From positions 1 through 64,000 of the forward strand of contig NZ_FNZE01000002.1 of assembly GCF_900109175.1 (NCBI RefSeq): a stretch of DNA of 64,000 nucleotides, given 5' to 3'. The notes below the pieces were generated by a model that was given only the letters and a program-made list of their open reading frames with translations, made no database searches and was not told the origin of the DNA. Below, piece after piece: positions 30,133 to 38,808 of this stretch. This stretch comes from Pseudomonas linyingensis. GTDB lineage: Bacteria; Pseudomonadota; Gammaproteobacteria; Pseudomonadales; Pseudomonadaceae. Positions within the stretch are counted from its first letter, which is position 1. Each line of letters starts with the position of its first letter. Both the position numbers and the translations under genes were made by a program.

Positions 30133-30794
30133 TGTTCACCGGAATCATCGAAGCCATCGGCAGCATCCGCGCCATGACCCCCAAGGGCGGCGACGTGCGC
30201 GTCTACGTCGCCACCGGCAAGCTCGATCTCGGCGACGTCAAGCTCGGCGACAGCATCGCCGTCAACGGCACCTGCCTGACCGCGGTGGAACTGCCCGGCG
30301 ACGGCTTCTGGGCCGACGTCAGCCGCGAGACCCTGACCCGCACCGCCTTCGGCGACCTCAAGGTCGGCAGCCCGGTCAACCTGGAAAAGGCGCTGACCCC
30401 GACCACCCGCCTCGGCGGCCACCTGGTCAGCGGCCACGTCGACGGCGTCGGCGAGATCGTCTCGCGCGCCGACAATGCCCGCGCCATCCAGTTTCGCGTG
30501 CGCGCACCGCGCGAGCTGGCCAAGTACATCGCCCTCAAGGGCTCGATCACCGTCGATGGCGTCAGCCTGACGGTGAACGCGGTGGATGGCGCCGATTTCG
30601 AGCTGACCATCGTGCCGCACACCCTGCAGGAAACCATCATGGCCGACTACCGCAGCGGTCGCCGGGTCAACCTCGAGGTCGACCTGCTGGCGCGCTACCT
30701 GGAGCGCCTGCTGCTCGGCGACAAGGCCGCCGAACCGGCCGCCGCCGGCATCACCGAGGCGTTCCTCGCCGAACACGGTTTTCTCAAGGGCTGA
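30132..30794 (+). CDS. ribC: Riboflavin synthase alpha chain
   Basis: This enzyme (220 aa) dismutates two lumazines to riboflavin, the last step of the pathway; E. coli calls it ribC (ribE in other schemes). Two homologous half-barrels are visible. The first opens MFTGIIEAIGSIR with SIAVNGTCLTAVEL, the second with GHLVSGHVDGVGEI and TVDGVSLTVNAVDG. The overlap with the leader ORF implies coupled translation under the FMN riboswitch. Confidence 0.96.
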   Translation: MFTGIIEAIGSIRAMTPKGGDVRVYVATGKLDLGDVKLGDSIAVNGTCLTAVELPGDGFWADVSRETLTRTAFGDLKVGSPVNLEKALTPTTRLGGHLVSGHVDGVGEIVSRADNARAIQFRVRAPRELAKYIALKGSITVDGVSLTVNAVDGADFELTIVPHTLQETIMADYRSGRRVNLEVDLLARYLERLLLGDKAAEPAAAGITEAFLAEHGFLKG

Positions 30795-30829
30795 CGCCTT
30801 TTCATCACGAATTCAACAAGGGGGTGCCT

Positions 30830-31921
30830 GTGGCGCTCAACAATATCGCCGAGCTGGTCGAGGACATTCGCCAGGGCAAGATGGTCATTCTCATGGATGA
30901 CGAGGATCGCGAGAACGAAGGCGACCTGATCATGGCCGCCGAGTGCGTGCGCGCCGAGGACATCAACTTCATGGCCAAGCATGCGCGCGGCCTGATCTGC
31001 ATGCCGATGGACCGCGAGCGCTGCGAGCGCCTCGGCCTGCCGCTGATGGTGCAGCGCAACGGCTCCGGCTTCGGCACCAAGTTCACCGTATCAATCGAGG
31101 CCGCCGAAGGGGTGACCACCGGCATCTCCGCCGCCGACCGCGCGCGCACCGTGCAGGCCGCCGCGGCCCTCGATGCGGTCGCCGCCGACATCGTCAGCCC
31201 CGGCCACATCTTCCCGCTGATGGCCCAGCCCGGCGGCGTGCTGGCGCGCGCCGGCCACACCGAGGCGGCCTGCGACCTGGCGCGCATGGCCGGCTTCCAG
31301 CCCAGCGGGGTGATCTGCGAGATCATGAACGACGACGGCAGCATGGCCCGTCGTCCGGAGCTGGAAGAGTTCGCTGCCGAGCACGGCATCAAGATCGGCA
31401 CCATCGCCGACCTGATCCACTATCGCCTGGTCCACGAGCACACCGTCGAGCGCATCTCCGAGCGCCAGCTGGACAGCGAGCTGGGCCAGTTCAAGCTGTA
31501 CACCTACCGCGACCAGGTCGAGGGCCAGGTGCACCTGGCGCTGATCAAGGGCGAGATCCGCGCCGACGAGCCGACCCTGGTGCGCGTGCACAACATGGAC
31601 CCGCTGCGCGACCTGCTCAGCGTCAAGCGTCCGGGCCGCTGGAGCCTGCGCGAGGCGATGATCAAGGTCGCCGAGCAGGGCAGCGGCGTGGTCCTGCTGC
31701 TCAACCATGCGATCAGCGGCAACGAGCTGCTGGCCCTCCTCGAGGAGCAGCTCGGCGGCGGCAAGCCGGCCGAACCGACCACCTACAGCACCGTCGGTGC
31801 CGGCTCGCAGATCCTCCGCGATCTGGGCGTGCGCAAGATGCGCCTGCTCAGCTCGCCGGTGCGCTTCAACGCGATATCCGGCTTCGATCTGGAAGTTGTA
31901 GAATACGTCACCTGCGAATAA
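30830..31921 (+). CDS. ribB: 3,4-dihydroxy-2-butanone 4-phosphate synthase with degenerate GCHII domain (RibBX type)
   Basis: The N-terminal half (about 1-205) makes the four-carbon precursor from ribulose 5-phosphate; [17 protein letters not shown] and [19 protein letters not shown] carry the active-site residues. The C-terminal half resembles GTP cyclohydrolase II but lacks the zinc cysteines (HSECLTGD...CDC in true enzymes; here [14 protein letters not shown]), so it should not hydrolyse GTP. The separate ribA at 37778 supplies that step. I prefer the GTG at 30830 (reads [13 protein letters not shown]) with AAGGGGG six bases upstream; a GTG at 30824 is possible. Confidence 0.93.
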   Translation: MALNNIAELVEDIRQGKMVILMDDEDRENEGDLIMAAECVRAEDINFMAKHARGLICMPMDRERCERLGLPLMVQRNGSGFGTKFTVSIEAAEGVTTGISAADRARTVQAAAALDAVAADIVSPGHIFPLMAQPGGVLARAGHTEAACDLARMAGFQPSGVICEIMNDDGSMARRPELEEFAAEHGIKIGTIADLIHYRLVHEHTVERISERQLDSELGQFKLYTYRDQVEGQVHLALIKGEIRADEPTLVRVHNMDPLRDLLSVKRPGRWSLREAMIKVAEQGSGVVLLLNHAISGNELLALLEEQLGGGKPAEPTTYSTVGAGSQILRDLGVRKMRLLSSPVRFNAISGFDLEVVEYVTCE

Positions 31922-31983
31922 CGCTATCTGTGAATAACACCTCGGGGCGCACTGGCGCCCCGGCTCTTTATCTGGAATCCGTC

Positions 31984-32460
31984 ATGACCCTGAAGACCAT
32001 CGAAGGTACCTTCATCGCCCCCAAAGGCCGTTACGCCCTGGTGGTCGGCCGCTTCAACAGCTTCGTCGTGGAAAGCCTGGTGCAGGGCGCCATCGACGCC
32101 CTGGTGCGCCACGGCGTCAGCGAAAGCGAGCTGACCATCATCCGCGCGCCGGGTGCCTTCGAGATCCCGCTGGTCGCCCAGAAGGTCGCCCAGCGCGGCG
32201 AGTTCGACGCCATCATCGCCCTCGGCGCGGTGATCCGCGGCGGCACCCCGCACTTCGAGTACGTGGCCGGCGAATGCACCAAGGGCCTGGCCCAGGTGTC
32301 GCTGCAGTTCGGCGTGCCGGTCGCCTTCGGCGTGCTGACCGTCGACTCCATCGAGCAGGCCATCGAGCGCTCCGGCACCAAGGCCGGCAACAAGGGCGCC
32401 GAAGCCGCCCTGTCCGCTCTGGAAATGGTCAGCCTGCTGGCGCAGCTGGAGGCCAAGTGA
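31984..32460 (+). CDS. ribH: 6,7-dimethyl-8-ribityllumazine synthase
   Basis: RibH (158 aa) joins the four-carbon unit to the pyrimidine, forming lumazine, usually as an icosahedral or pentameric assembly. The start is ATG 31984 ([20 protein letters not shown]); the frame upstream overlaps ribB and is not coding here. The motif [14 protein letters not shown] and the His in [16 protein letters not shown] are catalytic or binding elements. The stop overlaps nusB by four bases. Confidence 0.97.
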   Translation: MTLKTIEGTFIAPKGRYALVVGRFNSFVVESLVQGAIDALVRHGVSESELTIIRAPGAFEIPLVAQKVAQRGEFDAIIALGAVIRGGTPHFEYVAGECTKGLAQVSLQFGVPVAFGVLTVDSIEQAIERSGTKAGNKGAEAALSALEMVSLLAQLEAK

Positions 32461-32936
32461 GCGAGCACGACAGCCAGACCCCGGGCCCCAAGGCCTCGCG
32501 CGGCAAGATCGCCATGCGCCAGAAGGCGCGCAGCCTGGCGGTGCAGGCCCTGTATTCGTGGCAGCTGGCCGGCCAGCCGATCAACGAGATCGAAGCGCAG
32601 TTCCGCGTCGACAACGACTTCAGCGATGTCGACGGCGCCTACTTCCGCGAGATCCTCCACGGCGTGCCGCGCCTGAAGTCGGAGCTGGATGCCGCCTTCG
32701 CGCCCTGCCTCGACCGCCCGGTCGAGGAGCTCGATCCGGTGGAACTGGCGATCCTGCGCCTGTCCACCTACGAGCTGCTCAACCGTGCCGACGTGCCCTA
32801 TCGCGTGGTGATCAACGAAGGCATCGAACTGGCCAAGGTCTACGGCGCCACCGACGGCCACAAGTTCGTCAACGGCGTGCTCGACAAGCTGGCGCCGCTG
32901 CTGCGCAGCGCCGAAGTGCGCGGCAAGCGCAGCTGA
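32457..32936 (+). CDS. nusB: Transcription antitermination factor NusB (GTG start)
   Basis: NusB (159 aa) pairs with S10 (NusE) on boxA of rRNA operons. The start is GTG 32457, embedded in the ribH end (GTGA), giving [17 protein letters not shown]. The all-helical core begins [17 protein letters not shown]; the C-terminal segment [20 protein letters not shown] and [12 protein letters not shown] is diagnostic. Coupling to ribH is a widespread arrangement. Confidence 0.94.
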   Translation: MSEHDSQTPGPKASRGKIAMRQKARSLAVQALYSWQLAGQPINEIEAQFRVDNDFSDVDGAYFREILHGVPRLKSELDAAFAPCLDRPVEELDPVELAILRLSTYELLNRADVPYRVVINEGIELAKVYGATDGHKFVNGVLDKLAPLLRSAEVRGKRS

Positions 32937-32946
32937 TCTCCGCTCC

Positions 32947-33927
32947 ATGGCTGCCCTCGGCGAATTCGAGCTGATCCACCGCTACTTCGCCGCGGCGGCC
33001 TGTGCCGCGCCGGTCCCCGGCGTGGCGCGAGGCATCGGCGACGACTGCGCGCTGCTGCAATTGCCTCCCGGCGAACAACTGGCGGTGTCCACCGACACCC
33101 AGGTCGCCGGGGTGCATTTCCCCGACCGTCACGATCCCTTCCTGCTCGCCCAGCGCACGCTGGCCGCGGCGACCAGCGATCTGGCGGCGATGGGCGCCAC
33201 GCCCGTCGGCTTCACCCTCGCCCTGACCCTGCCCCAGGCCGATCCTGCCTGGCTGGAGGGCTTCGCCCGCGGCCTCGACGTCATGGCGCGTGCCTGCGAC
33301 CTGGCGCTGATCGGCGGCGACACCACCCGCGGCCCGCTGAACATCAACGCCACCGTGTTCGGCCGGCTGCCAGCCGGCCAGGCCCTGCTGCGCTCTGGCG
33401 CGCGGCCCGGCGATCTGTTGTGCATCGGCGGGCCGACCGGCGAGGCGGCCGCGGCGCTGCCCTTGGTGCTCGGCGAGCGTGATCCGAACGGTGAGGGCGA
33501 TGGCGAGCTGCTGGCGCGCTACTGGACGCCGCAGCCGCAGCTGCTTCTCGGCCAGGCCCTGCGCGGCCTGGCCAGCGCGGCGCTGGACGTCTCCGACGGC
33601 CTGCTCGCCGACTGTGGGCACATCGCCGAGCAGTCCGCCGTGGCGCTGCTCGTCGACGCCGAGCGGGTGCCGCTGACCGCCGCCCTGCGCGAGGCGGCCG
33701 GCGAGCGGGCCCTGCAGCTGGCGCTGAGCGGCGGCGACGACTACGTGCTGGTCTTCACCCTGCCGCCCGCCGCCCTGCCAGGGCTGCAGGCCAGCGGCCA
33801 GCCGTTCCATGTCATCGGGCGGGTCGCGGCGGGCAGCGGCGTGCGCGTGCTCGACCGTGACGGTCGCGACATCACCCCCGCCGCCGCCGGCTACCAGCAT
33901 TTCGGAGGCCCGGATGGCCAAGCCTGA
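32947..33927 (+). CDS. thiL: Thiamine-monophosphate kinase
   Basis: ThiL (326 aa) phosphorylates thiamine monophosphate to the active cofactor thiamine diphosphate. The N-terminus GEFELIHRYFA is standard. Metal and ATP motifs are GIGDDCALLQLP, STDTQVAGVHF and the C-terminal GGDDYVLVFT; LALIGGDTTRG is also typical. It lies 10 bases after nusB and overlaps pgpA by 14 bases. Confidence 0.95.
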   Translation: MAALGEFELIHRYFAAAACAAPVPGVARGIGDDCALLQLPPGEQLAVSTDTQVAGVHFPDRHDPFLLAQRTLAAATSDLAAMGATPVGFTLALTLPQADPAWLEGFARGLDVMARACDLALIGGDTTRGPLNINATVFGRLPAGQALLRSGARPGDLLCIGGPTGEAAAALPLVLGERDPNGEGDGELLARYWTPQPQLLLGQALRGLASAALDVSDGLLADCGHIAEQSAVALLVDAERVPLTAALREAAGERALQLALSGGDDYVLVFTLPPAALPGLQASGQPFHVIGRVAAGSGVRVLDRDGRDITPAAAGYQHFGGPDGQA

Positions 33928-34408
33928 ACGTCCCGACGTCGCGCCGGCCTCGATCTGGCGCGACCCCTGGCAGTTCATCGCCTTCGGTTTCGGCTCCGGC
34001 GCGATGCGCAAGGCGCCGGGCACCTGGGGCACCCTGGTCGGCCTGCTGTTCGTGCCGCTGCTGCAGCTGCTGCCGCACTGGGGCTATGGGTTGATCCTGC
34101 TGCTCGGTTCGTTGTTCGGCTTCTGGCTGTGTGGCAAGGTATCCCGCGATCTGGGCGTGCACGACCACGGCGGCATCGTCTGGGACGAGATCGTCGGCAT
34201 CTGGATCACCCTGTGGCTGGTGCCGCCGGGCTGGCACTGGCTGCTGGCCGGCTTCGTGCTGTTTCGCGTCCTAGACATCCTCAAGCCCTGGCCGATCAGC
34301 TGGGTTGACCGCCATGTGCACGGCGGTGTCGGCATCATGCTCGACGATCTGCTCGCCGGCATCGCTGCCTGGGGCCTGCTGCACGGGCTGGTCTGGCTGT
34401 TCGGCTGA
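33914..34408 (+). CDS. pgpA: Phosphatidylglycerophosphatase A
   Basis: PgpA (164 aa) dephosphorylates phosphatidylglycerophosphate to phosphatidylglycerol in the inner membrane. The start is ATG 33914 (MAKPERPDVAPAS), inside the thiL end. The active-site region GSGAMRKAPGTWGTLVGL and the acidic motif HDHGGIVWDEIVGIW are conserved, and membrane helices flank them. It ends the nrdR-to-pgpA run; a 73-base gap with a hairpin follows. Confidence 0.94.
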   Translation: MAKPERPDVAPASIWRDPWQFIAFGFGSGAMRKAPGTWGTLVGLLFVPLLQLLPHWGYGLILLLGSLFGFWLCGKVSRDLGVHDHGGIVWDEIVGIWITLWLVPPGWHWLLAGFVLFRVLDILKPWPISWVDRHVHGGVGIMLDDLLAGIAAWGLLHGLVWLFG

Positions 34409-34435
34409 GCCACCAGCCACCGGTCAACAACCACG

Positions 34436-34460
34436 CCCCTCGCCCGGTTCGGGAGAGGGG
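34436..34460. repeat. Hairpin CCCCTCGCCCGG...GAGAGGGG
   Basis: A 9-pair stem (CCCCTC and CCC with GGG and GAGGGG) has one G-A mismatch and a GGTTC loop. It is similar in sequence to the hairpin at 49647-49678, so the two may be copies of a dispersed intergenic element. Confidence 0.5.
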
Positions 34461-34481
34461 AGGACAAAAAGGAGATTTGTC

Positions 34482-35126
34482 ATGCGTTGCTTCCTGGCTT
34501 TGTGTCTCGGCGCGCTGCTTTGCGCCCCCTTGGCCGCGGCGCCCCAGGTGCAGGTGGTCGGCCTGTTCCCCGGCGCGGCGGTGGTCACCGTCGACGGCCA
34601 GCGTCAGCTGCTCAAGGTCGGCCAGAGCGGCCCGGCCGGGGTCACCCTGGTCAGCGCCGATGCGCGCGGCGCGGTGCTGCGCGTCGATGGCGTCGACACG
34701 CCGTTCGGCCTGTCGCGCGAGTACAGCGGCGCCGGCTACGCCGAGCCGCAGCGCCAGCAGCTGAGCATCGCCCGTGGCCAGGGCGGTCACTACTGGGTGG
34801 CCGGCTCGATCAACCGGCAGGGCGTGCAGTTCCTGGTCGATACCGGCGCCTCCTCGGTGGCGATGAACGAGGCCCAGGCCAGCCGTCTCGGCCTCGACTA
34901 CAAGACCCGCGGTCAGCCGATGCAGGTCAACACCGCCGGCGGCGTGGTGCCGGCCTGGCGGATGACCCTCAACAGCGTCAAGGTCGGCAGCCTCGAGCTG
35001 CTCGGCGTCGAGGCGGCGATCATCGCCGGCGGCTCGCCCGGCGAGGTGCTGCTGGGCATGAGCTTCCTCAACCGGGTCGGCTGGCGCGAGGAGCAGGGCG
35101 TGCTGCGCCTGGAGGGCAAGCACTGA
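34482..35126 (+). CDS. Periplasmic retropepsin-like aspartic protease
   Basis: This 214-residue protein is of the clan AA type found in many Gammaproteobacteria. A signal peptide (MRCFLALCLGALLCAPLAAA) is present, so it acts in the periplasm. The single-domain active site FLVDTGASSVAM has Asp at about residue 120, with the flap and second motif LLGVEAAIIAGG and GEVLLGMSFLNRVGW after it. Such proteins work as homodimers, like retroviral proteases. Substrate unknown. A GGAGATTT ribosome-binding site precedes the ATG. A short N-terminal SH3-like part (about 20-80) comes before the protease domain. Confidence 0.85.
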   Translation: MRCFLALCLGALLCAPLAAAPQVQVVGLFPGAAVVTVDGQRQLLKVGQSGPAGVTLVSADARGAVLRVDGVDTPFGLSREYSGAGYAEPQRQQLSIARGQGGHYWVAGSINRQGVQFLVDTGASSVAMNEAQASRLGLDYKTRGQPMQVNTAGGVVPAWRMTLNSVKVGSLELLGVEAAIIAGGSPGEVLLGMSFLNRVGWREEQGVLRLEGKH

Positions 35127-35203
35127 GCGCGGGCGCCGATTTGCTTGCCGCTGGCGCCTATGCGGCGGCATAGTCCAGACGTTGTCACCTACAGGCCTGC
35201 CCC

Positions 35204-36784
35204 ATGGAAAACACCCCGCCCGCAGCTGATGGCTGCGCCTGCGAAGCAGCGACCCTGCAGCTGCGCCGCGTCGCTATCGATACCTACCGCGAGAACGTCG
35301 CCTACCTGAACCGCGACTGCGGCGTGTACCGCGCCGAGGGGTTCCAGGCGCTGTCCAAGGTCGAGGTGCGCGCCAACGGCCGGCGCATTCTCGCCAGCCT
35401 CAACGTGGTCGACGACCCCGCCATCGTCGACTGCGGCGAGCTGGGCCTGTCCGAGGACGCCTTCGCTCAGCTCGGCGTGGAAAATGGTCATCCGGCGAGC
35501 GTTTCCCAGGCCGAGCCGCCGTCGTCGATTCCCGCCCTGCACCGCAAGATCGCCGGCGAGCGCCTGGACCGCGAGGATTTTCGCGCCATCGTCCGCGACA
35601 TCGCCGAGCACCGCTACTCGAAGATCGAGCTGACCGCCTTCGTGGTGGCCACCAACCAGGGCGAGCTGGACCGCGAGGAGGTGTACTTCCTCACCGACGC
35701 GATGACCGGCGTCGGCCGCCGCCTCGACTGGCACGAGCACCCGGTGGTCGACAAGCACTGCATCGGCGGCATCCCCGGCAACCGCACCTCGATGCTGGTG
35801 GTGCCGATCGTCGCCGCCCACGGCATGCTCTGCCCGAAGACCTCGTCGCGGGCGATCACCTCGCCGGCTGGCACCGCCGACACCATGGAGGTGCTGGCCA
35901 ACGTCGAGCTGCCGTTCGTCCGCCTCGAGGAGATCGTCCGCGAGCACCGCGCCTGCCTGGCCTGGGGCGGCACCAGCGAGCTGTCGCCGGCCGACGATGT
36001 GCTGATCGCCGTCGAACGGCCGCTGTCGATCGACTCGCCGGGGCAGATGGTCGCCTCGATCCTGTCCAAGAAGGTCGCCGCCGGTTCCACCCACCTGGTG
36101 CTGGACATCCCGGTGGGGCCGACCGCCAAGGTGCGCTCGATGCCCGAGGCGCAGCGCCTGCGCAAGCTGTTCGAGTTCGTTTCCGGGCGCATGGGCCTGA
36201 CCATCGACGTGGTGATCACCGACGGCCGCCAGCCGGTGGGCAGCGGCATCGGCCCGGTACTGGAGGCGCGCGACGTGATGCGCGTGTTGGAGAACGACCC
36301 GCGCGCGCCCAATGACCTGCGCCAGAAGGCCCTGCGCCTGGCCGGACGGATGCTCGAGTTCGACCCGGACGTGCGTGGCGGCGACGGCTACGCCATCGCC
36401 CGCGACATCCTCGACTCCGGCCGCGCGCTGGCCAAGATGCAGGCGATCATCGCCGCCCAGGGCCACAAGGCGTTCGACCACAACGCGCCGGCGCTGGCGC
36501 CGCTGAGCTTCGAGGTGAACGCCGGACAGGACGGCGTGGTGGTCGCCATCGACAATCTGTTGCTGGCGCGCATCGCCCGTCTGGCCGGGGCGCCCAAGGT
36601 GCAGGGCGCCGGAGTCGACCTGCTGTACAAGCTCGGCGAGCGGGTCGCCGCCGGTGCACCGCTGTACCGCGTGTACGCCGCCTATCCGGCCGACCTCGAG
36701 TTCGCCCGCCAGGCCAGTCAGCGCAGCTGCGGCTTCACCCTGGGCAGCGCCGACGAGCTGCCGCACCTGTACGTCGAGTTCTGA
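35204..36784 (+). CDS. AMP phosphorylase-like/thymidine phosphorylase family protein
   Basis: The 526 residues match the long archaeal-type nucleoside phosphorylase layout. There is an N-terminal AMP-phosphorylase domain (about 1-100), a helical part (107-175), the phosphate-binding core with [10 protein letters not shown] at 184 and [20 protein letters not shown] at 212, then a C-terminal domain (about 430-526). In archaea such enzymes convert AMP, CMP or UMP plus phosphate into base plus ribose 1,5-bisphosphate. The IPGN loop differs from the TGGVGD loop of true thymidine phosphorylase, favouring nucleotides as substrates. It ends 12 bases before a PRPP-synthetase-like gene, so they are probably one unit. 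Real activity needs testing. Confidence 0.82.
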   Translation: MENTPPAADGCACEAATLQLRRVAIDTYRENVAYLNRDCGVYRAEGFQALSKVEVRANGRRILASLNVVDDPAIVDCGELGLSEDAFAQLGVENGHPASVSQAEPPSSIPALHRKIAGERLDREDFRAIVRDIAEHRYSKIELTAFVVATNQGELDREEVYFLTDAMTGVGRRLDWHEHPVVDKHCIGGIPGNRTSMLVVPIVAAHGMLCPKTSSRAITSPAGTADTMEVLANVELPFVRLEEIVREHRACLAWGGTSELSPADDVLIAVERPLSIDSPGQMVASILSKKVAAGSTHLVLDIPVGPTAKVRSMPEAQRLRKLFEFVSGRMGLTIDVVITDGRQPVGSGIGPVLEARDVMRVLENDPRAPNDLRQKALRLAGRMLEFDPDVRGGDGYAIARDILDSGRALAKMQAIIAAQGHKAFDHNAPALAPLSFEVNAGQDGVVVAIDNLLLARIARLAGAPKVQGAGVDLLYKLGERVAAGAPLYRVYAAYPADLEFARQASQRSCGFTLGSADELPHLYVEF

Positions 36785-36796
36785 GGAAGGTCATCG

Positions 36797-37720
36797 ATGA
36801 GCGCACTGCTGCTGTATTTCGCCGACGAACGTGATGCCGCCGAACGTCTGGCCGCGGCGGCCGGCCTGCCGGCCGCGGGCATCGAACGCCACCGCTTTCC
36901 CGACGACGAGCTGCGCCTGCGCCTGCCGCTGGCTGAGGGCGAGGTGCTGGCCGACACCCTGGTGCTGTACCGCAGCCTCGACCGCCCCAACGAGAAGCTG
37001 GTCGAGCTGCTGCTGGTGGCCGGCGAGGCGCGCCGTATCGGCGCCCGCCGCCTGCTGCTGGTGGCGCCGTACCTGGCCTACATGCGCCAGGACATCGCCT
37101 TCCATCCCGGCGAGGTGGTCAGCCAGCGGGTGGTCGGCGAGTTCCTCGCCGAGCGCTTCGATGCGGTGCTTACCGTCGACCCGCACCTGCACCGCATCGC
37201 CACGCTGGCCGAGGCGATTCCGCGCGGCGAGGCACTCAGCCTGTCCGGCGCGCCGCTGCTCGCCGAACTGATCGCCGGCAAGGTCGTCAACCCGCTGCTG
37301 ATCGGTCCGGATGCCGAATCGCGGCAGTGGATCGAGGCGGCCGCCGCGGGGCATGGCTTCGACTTCGGCGTATGCAGCAAGGTGCGCCATGGCGACCGCC
37401 AGGTCGATATCGCCCTGCCCGAGGTGGCGGTGCAGGGCCGCGCGGTGGTGCTGCTCGACGATGTGGCCAGCTCCGGGCGCACCCTGGCGCGCGCCGCCGA
37501 GCTGCTGCTGGCCGCCGGCGCCGCCTCGGTGGACGCGGCGGTGACCCATGCGCTGTTCGCCGCCGATGCCCTGGAGATCATCCGCGCCGTCGGCGTGCGC
37601 GAGGTGTGGAGCAGCGACTGCATCGGCCATCCGAGCAATGCGGTCAGCGTGGCGCCGCTGCTGGCCGCGGCCTTGGCCCGGCTGGGCGTCGGCGCGGCGG
37701 ATGGAGGCAATCCCGAGTGA
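36797..37720 (+). CDS. Ribose-phosphate pyrophosphokinase-like protein
   Basis: The 307-residue product has two phosphoribosyltransferase-type domains like PRPP synthetase. The ATP-loop region reads PYLAYMRQDIAFHPGEVVSQ (Y95-D99), close to archaeal class III enzymes, and DPHLHRI replaces the usual DLHxxQI. The PRPP loop VVLLDDVASSGRTLARA (D221, D222) departs from the usual DDxxDTGGT, so a changed substrate is possible. The housekeeping prs usually sits elsewhere, beside ispE, so this is a paralogue. Pairing with the phosphorylase suggests salvage of nucleotide ribose; direction and substrate are inference. Confidence 0.8.
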   Translation: MSALLLYFADERDAAERLAAAAGLPAAGIERHRFPDDELRLRLPLAEGEVLADTLVLYRSLDRPNEKLVELLLVAGEARRIGARRLLLVAPYLAYMRQDIAFHPGEVVSQRVVGEFLAERFDAVLTVDPHLHRIATLAEAIPRGEALSLSGAPLLAELIAGKVVNPLLIGPDAESRQWIEAAAAGHGFDFGVCSKVRHGDRQVDIALPEVAVQGRAVVLLDDVASSGRTLARAAELLLAAGAASVDAAVTHALFAADALEIIRAVGVREVWSSDCIGHPSNAVSVAPLLAAALARLGVGAADGGNPE

Positions 37721-37747
37721 CCGCGTCGGCCATGCTGCTGCTACAAT
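37717..37747 (+). promoter_or_regulatory. Possible ribA promoter
   Basis: TACAAT (37742-37747) is a 5/6 -10 box. The only nearby -35 is GTGACC (37717-37722) at a long 19-base spacing. The site starts at the end of the upstream gene, so ribA may have its own message. Confidence 0.35.
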
Positions 37748-37777
37748 CGGCCCCTTACGTCTAGCAGGAGTGTCCCG

Positions 37778-38389
37778 GTGTCCGTCGTCTTTGTCGCCGC
37801 CTCGAAGCTGCCAACCCCCTTTGGCGTGTTTACCATGCATGGCTTTCTCGATGAGGCCACCGGCAAGGAGCACGTCGCCCTGACCCTGGGCGACGTCGCC
37901 AACGGCGAGCCGGTGCTCGGCCGTCTGCACTCCGAATGCCTGACCGGCGATGCCCTGTTCAGCCTGCGCTGCGACTGCGGTGCCCAGCTCGAAGCGGCGC
38001 TGGCGGCCATCGCCGCCGAAGGCCGCGGCGTGCTGCTGTACCTGCGCCAGGAAGGCCGCGGCATCGGCCTGCTCAACAAGATCCGCGCCTACGAGCTGCA
38101 GGACGCCGGCGCCGACACCGTCGAGGCCAACGAGCGCCTGGGCTTCGGCGCCGACCAGCGCGACTACGCGATGTGCCGGCCGATGCTCGACCATCTGGGC
38201 ATCCGCGCCCTCAAGCTGATGACCAACAACCCGCGCAAGCTCAAGGCGCTGGAAACCTACGGCATCCGCCTGGCCGAGCGCGTGCCGCTGCACAGCGGCC
38301 TCAACCCGCACAACAAGCACTACCTGGCGACCAAGGCCGGCAAGCTCGGCCACCTGCTCGGCAACCTGCACCAGGCCGAGGACCAATGA
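37778..38389 (+). CDS. ribA: GTP cyclohydrolase II (GTG start)
   Basis: RibA (203 aa) opens the imidazole ring of GTP in the first committed step of riboflavin synthesis. The zinc ligands C54, C65 and C67 are intact in [18 protein letters not shown]; the catalytic region [20 protein letters not shown] follows. The start is GTG 37778 with AGGAG eight bases upstream. It provides the activity missing from the ribB C-terminal domain. It lies outside the FMN riboswitch unit and overlaps the next gene (ATGA). Confidence 0.96.
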   Translation: MSVVFVAASKLPTPFGVFTMHGFLDEATGKEHVALTLGDVANGEPVLGRLHSECLTGDALFSLRCDCGAQLEAALAAIAAEGRGVLLYLRQEGRGIGLLNKIRAYELQDAGADTVEANERLGFGADQRDYAMCRPMLDHLGIRALKLMTNNPRKLKALETYGIRLAERVPLHSGLNPHNKHYLATKAGKLGHLLGNLHQAEDQ

Positions 38390-38808
38390 GCCAGGCCGGC
38401 GTGCAGCGGCCGCTGTTTTCCCGCCGCTGGTGGGGACTGCTGGCCGTGGCGCTGCTGCCGCTGGCCCTGCTCGGCGCCTTCGGTCCCGAGCAGGCGCCGC
38501 TGCCGGACAGCCTGGCCATGCCGCTGTTCATCGCCGCGCTGCTGAGCATGTTCGTCGGCCTGCCGCTGTTCCGCCGCTACAAGCATGCGCTGATCGGCTG
38601 CGGTCGCGCCCTCAACGCTCCGGATGAAGGTGCCGCGTGGACGGAACTGGCGCTGGCGCAGCGCCACGGCCTGCTCGGCGCGCTGCTGCCGGCCTGGTTC
38701 GCCGCGCTCGGCCGGCTGGCCGACCTGCATGGCGTGCCGGTACTGCTGCTGGTGTTCGCCAGCGTGCTGATCGCCATCCTCTACCGACTGCCGCGCCAGC
38801 TGCGCTGA
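38386..38808 (+). CDS. Small inner-membrane protein of unknown function
   Basis: The 140 residues hold three likely membrane helices: [37 protein letters not shown] and [16 protein letters not shown]. An amphipathic middle ([17 protein letters not shown]) lies between. I do not recognise the family beyond its constant place between ribA and the BtuF-like gene in Pseudomonas, as I remember it. Both ends overlap neighbours (ATGA with ribA, TGATG with the next gene), so the three are probably translated together. Confidence 0.75.
   Translation: MSQAGVQRPLFSRRWWGLLAVALLPLALLGAFGPEQAPLPDSLAMPLFIAALLSMFVGLPLFRRYKHALIGCGRALNAPDEGAAWTELALAQRHGLLGALLPAWFAALGRLADLHGVPVLLLVFASVLIAILYRLPRQLR

Noticed and set aside
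30943-31983. Upstream extension of ribH across ribB
   Set aside because: Out-of-frame shadow of ribB; ribH family members start MTLKTIEG at 31984.
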